Source: Lumbricus rubellus (Eukaryota; Annelida; Clitellata; Crassiclitellata; Lumbricidae). Taken from it: a DNA stretch of 64,000 nt. The notes beneath the pieces are model-generated. The model was given only the letters and a program-made list of their open reading frames with translations. It was not told the origin of the DNA and ran no database searches. Below, piece after piece: positions 48,701 to 60,700 of this stretch. Positions within the stretch are counted from its first letter, which is position 1, and each line of letters begins with the position of its first letter. The translations under genes and the position numbers were made by a program. The DNA lies in contig OX243816.1 in assembly GCA_945859605.1 (NCBI GenBank), forward strand, positions 29,447,368 through 29,511,367. Reading direction: 5' to 3'.

Positions 48701-51700
48701 CCAACTTAGTTTCTTTCAATAAATGAAAAATATAACAATTGTAAAATGACTGTTGTTATAATCAACAGAAACCTAATCTGTCTGGTGGATGTGTAATTAA
48801 TCCGTAAGATGATGAACAGACAAGTGACCATTGATTGACTGTGACAACGAGAACCGATAGCAGTCACAAGCATCCAGCATATGCATTACATGTTTTATCA
48901 TCATAAACAATATTATTAATCTGTAGGCATCATCATAAATATCAGTATTATATCCTTAACATAATCATTATACTTAGGTATCATCTTAGTATATCAGGCA
49001 GCAACATGATTTCTCTGTTGCTGGTCCTTTGGTTTGGAATGGGCTTCCTCCATACCTGCGAATGCTACCAACAAGCCCCCTTAGACACATTCTATCACAA
49101 TCTTAAAACTGTTCCTCCTTAGCGGAGGCTGGGTCTGCATTAGCACTCCTGAGCCGTACACCTTTAAGGGACGTTGTATAAATCCTCATAATGAATGAAT
49201 GCATAGTAATGTACTACTAGAAATAAATCTGACATCTCTTAGTGCTAATGACGTTTTTGTTGGTGGCTGTTCAGCACCGTCATCCATTTGCTCAAGTGAA
49301 GCCAGACACCGCGTGAGAACACCTACGCAGAAAAACATGACACAGTATTTCAGTCCACAGCCAAATGCAGTCCTATAATAAGAAATAAAGCAGTGCCATC
49401 TTCATGTGCGTGTGCCTCACAACTAAACAATCATGGATAGAACTCTTTATTTCCACTACAAGCATCTTAGTCTTTTACAAGAGCTCTCAAAGTGCTCTGC
49501 GACCATGTAACACAACCATTCTTTACGAACTTCTTGTGTCTTCTTGTGTAATTGTAAGTGCGACACAATTCCACTAAAGATATTCCTGCGTGGATAATGT
49601 ACCTTCTGCTAAACATGTATGTTCAGCCAACCTGCTATATGATAACCTAATAAAAATGTCTCAAGCTTAATAACAAGTCTCTTATCTGTACATAGATTAA
49701 GCACATGCCAATTTCTAAGAAACGCAAAGTACTGCCATTTCTAAGGCAATGTACCGGTAAAGTAACTTGGAATTCTCAAGAATTGAAAGGCAATTCGGCT
49801 GGTAGTGTAAGAAACTAGACATATCCAGCCATATGCTGAACTTAGCACCCAGTGCACAGACAAGCCACTACTTCAATTAACCAATATACCAATTGATGGG
49901 CATTGTCATACCAGTTATAAATGGTTTTATACAATATAAATGGTTTTATACAATACAATACAATACAATACAATACAATACAATACCTGTGTAGCTTTCA
50001 CGCAAGACATCCACCGAACCAACGAGTCGACCAGCGATTGCCTTATTTAGATTTAGAAGCACAAGATCTTGAATCTGCGCCGTACACATCTTGAGATCTT
50101 TGATAGACGTGATTTCACCTGACTCTGGTACCGTAACTTCTGAAACAGAACACTGAGAATCACCTAACTGCATCCTTTAACTGGTTGTGCAGAGGTAATT
50201 ATGGATTCCACTTTGACGCCAATCCATGCTCCAAAGCAAGTATATGAGATGTAGGTCATGCATTAGTACTTATGCAAGTATATGAGAAGTAAGTCATGAA
50301 TGCATTTTATTTATTTATTTATTTATTTTATTTACTGAGAATTTGATATAGCGCTCCTTCAAGGTTACTACTCAGGAGCGCTCCCAGTCCAACCCGGGTC
50401 GAATAAGACAGTCTTGAGAAGAGAAAGAAATGAAGTATTAGTACTTATGCAAGTATATGAGAAGTAGGTCAAACTATAGTATGCTGATTAGGCCATTGCA
50501 AAAATTTTTTTTTAGAATGTTACTTGTGCTCCCCTGCCATATTGTTTCTATTACTGAAACATAATTGCCTGCAAATTTTCAGGTCTGTAGGCCATGTTTT
50601 GACCCCCGCCCACCTCAACAGTAGTTTTATGTTGAAAACGGACATTGACAACATGGTAGCAAATTGTAAACTTTTTGCATTACCTTTATTAGGTTGTAAT
50701 CAACTAATCATGGCAGCAAGGAGTGAAAATATGGAAAAAGTACTACCTCAGGAAGTAGTTCTTCCAATTTCATCTACACCAAACAGCCCGGTTCTTAGAA
50801 AATATGATAGAAAAGTGCCTATTGTACGTTGGAAACTGCCTCTCTTCATCCATTGGGGCCAATGCAGCGTATAATGATCTCAAGCTATGGCAAGACTTGA
50901 ACAAGTACTGCAAGCATGATCCACAAGTTGCAAATGCAGAAATAAAAGCCATGGAAAAGCACTTATGATACCTATTAACTGAGGAATGTGCTGTGTTCTC
51001 TCTACTTTGAAACAGACTTTTCAATTCAGAACGACAGCAGATTGCTCGAACATTGCCCCGAATTCCTAGAGTAGCCTACCTAGACCAAGAGAGTTTGAAA
51101 GGTGCCATCCAACTTTTCCTCTGCTGAGTCACAATTAAAAAAGCTATCATCCCTCATTGGGCCTAAATCCTGGTTCTTGCTTCACAGCATGGGAATTGGC
51201 GCCGACTGGTTAGGAAAATCTGTTAGTGAATGGCATAATGATCCAATTACCAAGAAACTGAGACATATGTGCAGCCAGGGGCGGATCCAGGGCCAATCCG
51301 GCCATGCCCCCATCAGAATTCAGAAATGTCCATATCCCCCCATCAGGTGTCAAGAAGGTTTTGATCAATGGAGCGGACAAAGGCGAAAGTCGACCGAAAG
51401 ACGTAAAAGATCAAAGAAACTTTTTCAGACCTAAGGTCAAAAATGTTGGCCCCCTCACAAATTTCTGTATCCACCCCCTGTGTGCGGCATGTCAAAGTGG
51501 TGAAAGATCTGTCGGAATGGGCTGTGAAACTTATCCAAGACTTCTGAACTAGTGTTACCAATGATGAAACACAAAAACAGTTTTATTGAAAATGGTCGAT
51601 TATCAACGCAACGAAATTCCCAACTTTCAAACAGAGACATTAAAGAAATTAACAGGTCTTCTCCTTCATAAAACCTTTAATCCAGTAAAGTGATATGACA

Positions 51701-54700
51701 TAAAAAGTGTACACTATTACCAAACTACTATAATTATATGTAGTTTGTCTTCTCTGTATAATAAACTGTCTTTATAGCCTATTGCAAACACTTTCGTCAT
51801 GATTATAGTGTAGGAAAACAATGATTTATCAACTAAATCAGTTGATCGTGGTGGGCGGGGGTCAAAACACCACGAAATGACCTAAAATTTGGTATGCACT
51901 CATAGTTTGTCATTAGAAACAACATAGAAGGGGGGCACCGTGCAATTTTTAAAAATATTTTTCTCCCATACATTTTTGCAATGGCCTAATGCTGATTGAA
52001 GGCTTGTCAACATTAATCTAAACAAGTCATAATTATTTCTCGCAACCTTTGAATTGATACTCTGCCGCCTTTTCCACGAGATTGTCATGGCAACTAGTAA
52101 TCGTATCCGCAATCAGCAGCTTTATCTCGTCTTGCTTCTTCACCGTCATATCCATCAACGATTTGTACAATTCATCCTAAATAAAACCAAAAAAATAATT
52201 AAATAAACTGCTTCAAATATCATAAATTATTCATCGCAATGTATTCCACTTTGATCAATTTATATTTTATTGATTTATCTTTCGCATTTTGCTACAGCAA
52301 ACATTCAAGCTCAATTGAGAGGCGCTCCTGACTACAGAGCGAACACTGCATCAGATTTTCACGCAGAAGTGCACGACTTGCTCAAAGTCGCTAAACAGCA
52401 ACTTGAGGTGGATTTGGTTATTTAGTAAAACAGTGCAATATGCAGCTTCAAAGTTCTTCAACTTTTGGTCACAACAACCAGCTGAAATCAATACATGTAG
52501 AAATTGCAATTTAATCGAGGGCAAGTTGCGAAGAAACAGAGAAGGAAAATACACTGAGACAGCGAACAACAACATGTGGTTGAAATTTGAAATCTGATCT
52601 TAAGCGCACAAGACTTTAGTTCTGATCTAAAAGGCCAACACATGATGTCTGGTTATTACAGCACTGATAAATAATAAGGCCATTTATATGGTTAATAGCT
52701 AGTTGGGTCAGCAGAAATGCACCGTGATTCAAGACAAAGGCATGAGGGAATAATGCCAAATGCACAGTATCTGGTAAAAACATAGAAGATGGGTAGACTG
52801 CAGTATTTTACCATATAAGTGAGAGGCTAGCAGCGCAAATGTGTGTATGTATGTAAGTGTGACATGTGTGGTGTCATTATTTTATTAAATAATTCTTCAA
52901 TGTTATTACTAATATTGCATTATAATATGTATCAATGTGTTTATCAATGTATCAATTTGTCATATACTAGGCATGCATAATGTTGCATGTGAGTATAATG
53001 TATAATTGTATATGTGTGTATGCATGCACGTATGTATCTAGCTATTCAGCTACCTGTTTTCTGACCTGATTTTCTAAATATACCGACCCATTGTGGCTTG
53101 CATTGGCATGCCTGTGCTGTGCATCATATACAATGCACAAAAGGTGCCACTAATTAATTAAGAAATAATAATTAATAATGTTCGACAATCTATTCGTCAA
53201 TCTAATTGTCTGTCTGTCCATCTACTTAGCTAGTAATCCATAATCACCTAGCAGGTAATCCATATGCCTCATATGCTTTTGTCAATACCTGTTTCTTTTC
53301 TCATGTGCACTGGGAGCACCTCTGAACGACTCATCCTATTAGAGGTGCTTTATAAATGCTATAATACAACATCACGCTTAAATATATTCATTAATCTATA
53401 ATGACATCTAGGAAAATAGCCAGTAATAGGAAGAGCCACTTGACTTAGTTATCAATAAATCAATCAAAAAATCAATCAATAAATCAATCAATCAAGGAAA
53501 CGAGCAGACGTCGTAGATCAGTTTTCAAAAATCCACCCATCAGCGGAATAACGCAGGCTGTCTGATATATCGATAATATTATTTCCTTAAAGTGAGGAAG
53601 GAAGCCCATTCCAGGGGAAGGAGAGGAGAGGGACCAACCACAGTAAACTTTCGCAACATGATATTGTGACACAGCCAAGCCATCACAAAGGCACCTCACA
53701 GTCAACTAACAGCAAGGCAGGCTTTGAAGAACAAATAAATCTTGAGCCCATTTATCTCCATTAAGTGTCAGTGAACTAACAAGAACTAGAGAATCAACCA
53801 AAAGATCAAACTCCATGTTTCTTTCAGAAGTTGTACTACATCTGTACCCGTGTACCCTTGTGTGTTTAATTCAGTCACCTGAAGGCAAGATGATTGAGTG
53901 AAAGACATTCTAAGCAAATGCAGACATTGCAGAATAACAACTTTCAAATCGTCAATTGTGACACGTTTACATAATAAAAAGTGGTACTTGATAAGTTCAA
54001 AAACCACATTTCAACAACCTCAAGGTAATCTATTACTTTATTAATTGTGTGAAGAAGTTGCCTGACATTTGACAAGATCTGTGAAGTGCAATTTTGAATG
54101 TTTTTGCGTACAAAGTTTTCTGGGTCAACAGCCACTTGAAAGACATAACATGCAAGCAAAGTGTGCAGCTAAACATTTTCTCAGATCAATTTCACGTTTA
54201 AAAGCATGCCTGAAATAACAAACTTGATCATATTCATTTTCAGTTTTGGTAGAAAGAGAATTATCTGTCAGGCCTCAAAGTAGTAAAACCGTAAAAACAG
54301 ACATCGGCTAAATGAAAAACACAAGGAATATCATATCCCAGCATCTCACAACAAGAAGACCACACCCTTCAAGAGAGCAAGGCCATAGACAAATGAATGA
54401 CTGACACAATCACACTACTATAATAATTTTTTAGATCAGTGTCCTAAAGTAACCAGGGTCACAGATTCCTCTCTTCAACTTAGCAACTCCACCCATGCTG
54501 GTCTTTCTTCAATAAACCTCTCTAAACTTTAGTCAATACAAACATTGCTGCCAAACATGCATACAAAACATTGCTGCCTGTCTCATTGCTGTCTACCAAA
54601 CTTTGTTCTCCTAGCCGCCCTTGTAGCAGTATGGCCGCGTCACGGCGCCATATAAATTGTCTTTATTATCATTATTATTATATTATTATTATCTACCTTC

Positions 54701-57700
54701 ATTCTGAAAAATCTCCACTTGTGCCCCAGCGCATGAAGTTTAAAATAACTCTGACACTCATGCACAACGCTCTGGTCAGGGTACCTCCTTCATATCTTCA
54801 AACTACATGTATTTCAGTCTCGAGTGAAGAGGTTGACCAATACCCTCACCATGGAGGCGAAAACTCAAATTTTACCAACAAAACCACCCCATTTCCACAC
54901 CCCAGCCATACTTTTGCAACTATTCATCTGAAACCTTGCACATAGCCAGAGGGTAACTGGGACCACCTCGCCCTCCCACCCTGCCACACACCTCTGACTC
55001 TGGGGCAAAAAATTGAAAATTCCCGGTCAACGCTGGTTATGGTCCCAGTTTCATGCCTATTGACCTGAAATCCTCTGGACAGCTAGACAGAGGCCCACCA
55101 GGACCATCCCACCTTCGCCTCAACCCTGGGCAGGGTGAGGTCGAAAACCAAAATTTCCAACGCAATGCCGAGTACCCCAGCTAGTCACTTCATAAAGAAG
55201 TTTCATGCCTATTGACCTAAAATCCTCTGGACAGCTAGACAGAGGCCCACCAGGACCATCCCACCTTCACCTCAACCCTGGGCAGGGTGAGGTCGAAAAC
55301 CAAAATTTCCAACGCAATGCCGAGTACCCCAGCTAGTCACTTCATAAAGATAATTTGACCAAGAATTCCACTGAGTATGAATGCAGTAGAACTTCATAAA
55401 AATTATATTTTCTTAGTACACTGGAGCCAAGCTGCAATACCACCCATTGGAACCACATGACATGACAAGCTAATGAGAGATCATGCTATAGGGTGTCTCG
55501 ATAGGTCATGAACGATTTTGAATGCAGAAAAATATATGTTATACACAATATAATGTGGAAAGTTTTATACTGGCGGATAGGTTATTCAAATGAAAATGTT
55601 AATATAAAAAAATTAGATCACTAGCTCACTTAATAAAATTGTAGCGCCAATATCCGTGACGTCATCAAATTCGTGCCAAATAAATGTCAAGTTAAGCCGC
55701 AAACGATACTGTACGACCATCATTGTTAATCCACACATAATTAATTAATACAAATTAGCATTTAGTATTTAATAATGTTTCCTTTACTCTTTATTACAGC
55801 CTCAAGTCGATTAGTCACCGAGCAAATAGATTTTTCAGAGTTGTCATAGGTAGGCCTATAAATTGATGTCCATGCCTTACAAAGCCGACGTTTTAAGGTC
55901 GTTTGGGGTTCGGTATCGGCATAAACAGTTGCTGCCATAATACTCCAAACATTTTCCAGTTTTGACAAATCCGGCGAATTAGGCGGCCAGTCCCTCGGTG
56001 AGATGTAGGCTATCCATTGATATTCTTGTTCAACCATTCGACTGAGGCCTTTGATGTGTGTGCACGTGCACCGTCTTGTTGAAATAATCCTTCGCCGTTA
56101 TTATGAAACATTTTTTGGCTGTTAAATGAGCGCAGACTACACTTCGCTGGAATGCGAGTTTGACCTCTTTCTCCAGTATCTCATTGATGTAATAAGTCGA
56201 AGTGACTGAAGTTTTATTTGGAATGATATGAGGTTTTGTTAATCCAACTGTTTATGCCGTACCCGAATCCCAGACACTGGACACCTTAAAACGTCGGCTT
56301 TGTAAGGCATGGACATCGTTAGGCATTCCTCTCACAACTCTGAAAAATCTAATTGGCTCGATGCCTAATCGACTTGAGGCTGTAATAAAGAGTAAAGGAA
56401 ACATTATTAAATACTAAATGCTAATTTGCATTAATTAATTATGTGTGGATTAACAATGATGGTCGTACAGTATTGTTTGCGGCTTAACTTGACGTTTATT
56501 TGGCACGAATTGGATGACGTCACGGATATTGGCGCTACATTTTGAATAAGTGAGCTAGTGATCTAATTTTTTTATATTAACATTTTCATTTGAATAACCT
56601 ATCCACCAGTATAAAACTTTCCACATTACATTGTGTATAACATATATTTTTCTGCATTCAAAATCGTTCACGACCTATCGAGACACCCTATATAATAAGA
56701 CTATGTTCTAAAATTCATTTCAGACTTCACATCCCAAACTGCACTTAAAACTTTGTGTTATTGTAGCCTACATTAAAAGTAACCTCGTGTGTATATATGT
56801 GTGTATGCGTGTGTATAGCAGCTGTAAGGTCTCAGTTGATCAGCTACAGATTGTGGTTCTTATTAGACTGTGTGTCTGTTAGAGCTGAGAATAACTTCAG
56901 CCTACAAGAAAGGTCTGTCAAAGAGTCTTCTGTGTCAAAGTCCAAAGAGAACAGAATGCTCAGACTCAAATCACACACACGCCCTCAGAGTGCCAAAATC
57001 CAGCAACGCCAATTGGCAACATAATGCATTTCTTATGTCCAAAACAAACATGCATTTGTTGTACTTACTTCTGAGTTCTGACCCACAGCCAGACCCAGTT
57101 TCTCACTGGAAACCATTTCCCACAAGTCAACAGACACGTTGGAAGTACAGATACTTGGCACGGCATAAATAAGGTCATCTGCTGTCTAAAGGTCACTTGT
57201 GACCACCCTCGCAGGGCAGTCTGTCACCAAAAACCCACACAGCATCTCCAGATGTAGAATTGGATAAAACGACAAAAATTCCCTCTAATCAGTCAAGCAA
57301 GATGGTCCTAACATTTTTGGGGCAAACCAGCTCTTTTGTAGCATTTAGTGAGTAGAGAAAATGGCCGTCTGGCTGAGTTCTGCTGCATGATAAACAACAC
57401 ATGTTGCAGTTTTGACCGCAAAAACAACCCCTCTGAAAACTGGTCAATGAAAAGCCGTAACCCACTATCTGGAAACAACATTCAATGCATATTGACAAGG
57501 AATGCTTTTAAGAGCAGCAGTACAATAGGAGACAAGCTCCCAGTCAGCCAACCGTTGAAGGTCACCAAGCTATTATATTCACCACATACAAAGACCACAC
57601 TGTATACATGCATACATATTCAAACATACCCAGCAACCTCCACTCTCACACACACCCACACGCTCATTCATAGTCCCTATATAAAAAGTTCTTGCATGTC

Positions 57701-60700
57701 ATTAAATACAGGCAATACTATATGGCATTTCGTTGTGGCCTCAATACTGGTCGTACATGTACAGTATGTACAATATGCAAAATGACAAAATAAATATATA
57801 TATATTATGTATATATATTTACGATATATATTTACGCACACATTGCGTCACACAAGCTATTTCACAAAGGCATACTTACATAAACACTGTAAAAAGTCAG
57901 AGGACTCTGCCACCCACACAGAAACCACCAAAACATGCTATGACACAGGGGTTGGCACAGCAGCAATATAATGCCTTTACAAAGCTACCACCCATGGTCA
58001 CTACATACTATGAACTGGCAATTGGTCCTGAGAGACTCTGAACATGATGCAGAGCTTCGGCTTTGTAAATATTGCTACTGACTTTCTGAGAAACAGAACT
58101 TTCTAGATGGTCAGCTATGCAAGCAGTCAGTTGCATCATACGCTTCGGGGACATATTTATATAAAACTTGGCACATTTAACAAAGACAAAGCCTGGGGCA
58201 AATTCTGCACAGAATCAACAGATCTGGCTTCTTTTTTCGCAGCGAGTCACACACACACATTATACATCCACGCTGAACATATAGGTATAATTATACATGT
58301 ACAACATATAGGCATAATTATAACACATACAACATATAGGTATATTTATACATATACAACACATAGGCATAATTATACACATACAACACATAGGCAAACT
58401 TATACGCATGCAACACATATTTAAGCATACTTATACGCATACAACACATAGGTATACTTATACACATACAACATATGAGCATACTTATACTCATACAACC
58501 TATATAGGTATACTTATACACATACAACATATACGCCAAAAACACATAGGTACAATTATACATATACAACATACCTGCATACTTATACGCATACAACACA
58601 TAGGCATACTTATACGCATACATGATGATTGATGAAGTTTAACTGTGATGCTGGCAAGGGGACGGCAATGGGAGAGAAACTGCACTAGCCCCATTAAATT
58701 TCATGTAATTAAGAGCTTATTTGTTGCAAGGGACACAGAGTGTCTCTCTTCATCCTATTCGACCTATTGCATTAACTGGCCTTGATACTACCATGTTCCA
58801 ACTTCAGTACTCTCAGTGGCAGGCCTGTTTGAATAAATTAGGACTGACTCATCTGGACTTTTAATACTCCTACAACAAAAGATGCTCTAACAATCAATAG
58901 TCAGCTGGCCAGCAGACATGATGACTTGGCAAATACAACAGTAAACAAGATCAAGAAAGGGACGAGGCCTAATTAAACACACAGGCACACACAAACTCTG
59001 GTACAACACTGCTATCATAAAGAGGCCCACACTAAAATATACTTACACACCCCAAGCATAACCTAATTACCAGTAGATATCCTATAATATATGAGGATAC
59101 AAGTCATTGTCCAAATATACCGCATATGCATGTATATTTATAAACAATAGGCATATACACAAGGTTATATATATGTATATGTGCACCCAAACACACTAAG
59201 TATATATTGTAGTAAGAGGGTAGGGTTAAAGTTTTACCAGGACTTTGCATTCCAACATTATTAGTTTGACCTCAGTTGATATTTGATCTGAGAAATTCAA
59301 GTTTGCTAATGGGAGGTCTTTTCTCTGCCAGAAGCATGTTCAGGATATGACACCTGGCATAGTAAAACCCATATTTCAGAAACATCCAGTTTCTCGGTTT
59401 TTATTTTCCATCACATTTTTCGCTTAAAAAAATTATGTAACTTTATTTATTTATTTATTTCCTGTCTGTAATAATTTTCTTTAATTTAATTTCTGTCTGA
59501 TGTTCTCATAAGGATCCAGCCGTAAAAATGATTTTATATTAAGTTCTTGTAGAAGAAAAACAGTATGTGCAATGTTTAATTAGGTACACTCTATAGACTT
59601 ATACTTACAAAGCTTAGTTTTTAATTGTTAATTAATATTAATGTCAAATTTCCAGAAAGATTCAATGAATGAATTAAAGCATTACATGACTGTTGAAATT
59701 CCATCTCCAACGCCAACATAGCATAACTGATACATAAAAATCTACGACGTAAATGCAACTCATCTAAGAAAGGGTCATGGAGGTAGAAAAAGGTCAGTAA
59801 AAAAGCTGAGCAAAGACAAACAGCAAATCTCCATAGCCAAAATCTGAGTACCATCACACTTGGAATGTCACAACAAAAATAATCATAAGAAAAGCCGCTC
59901 ACCTCTTTCTCACGAGCAAACTTAAGCCTAGTCGGAGTGCAGAGGACGTCGCGCGCCATGCTGTACGCGGTCGTGATCATCATGTCGACGCATCGCACGT
60001 GAATGACGTTCATCAGCGAAACGGCCGACACCAGATGGCGCTGCAGGATGCTGCGCGCGAACGTCGCAAATGACCAGAAACTGTCAAAGTTTTCGAGCAG
60101 CTCACTATCGACGCAGTACGAGTCGCTGTCCGTGTCGAGGTCTGACCCGGTCGTCGTCTGATCCTCGAAGTTGTTCGGCATGGCACAGAGAAAGCCGAGA
60201 TTTGCAAGCTGTTCTGACAGTCGAATGACCCCTCGCTCGACGACGACCGTGCCGTTATCTCCCGAAGGGGACGACGAGTCAGGCTGGATTATGCCTGGAA
60301 TGTTCTGGAAGGTGGATTGTGGTTTGATTTCGGCGGATGATTCGGTCGTTGGCTCGGTGGATGCGACGAGGTCTTGTTGTGCGACGCGGATAAAAAAGAT
60401 GGAGATGTTTGGCTGTTTTGATTTGATGAATTGTAGCTGTTCTAACTCCTTGAATTTAAACAGAAATTAATATATATTTAGGCAAATCAATTATCATGCA
60501 GGATATATCAGATGTAAGATATCCTCTATGTTGAGGGTAAATTGTTTAACAGGGCCTAATCACAGGCAAACAACAGCATGAGAAATATTTGAAATAGATA
60601 TGGAATGCTGTCCAAATACTGACATACTAACTGGACTTCGCTTGATTATCTACCCTACAGTACATATCTCGTTTATTTTTCAAGATATGTGTCCTTCAGA

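Noticed and set aside
57348..57785. 145-aa plus-strand ORF
   Set aside because: No family likeness, no splice or start context, ends in simple sequence, and lies in a DSTYK intron on the opposite strand.
58107..58694. 105-aa H/T-rich and 101-aa Y/C-rich ORFs
   Set aside because: Products of a 27-bp minisatellite on both strands.
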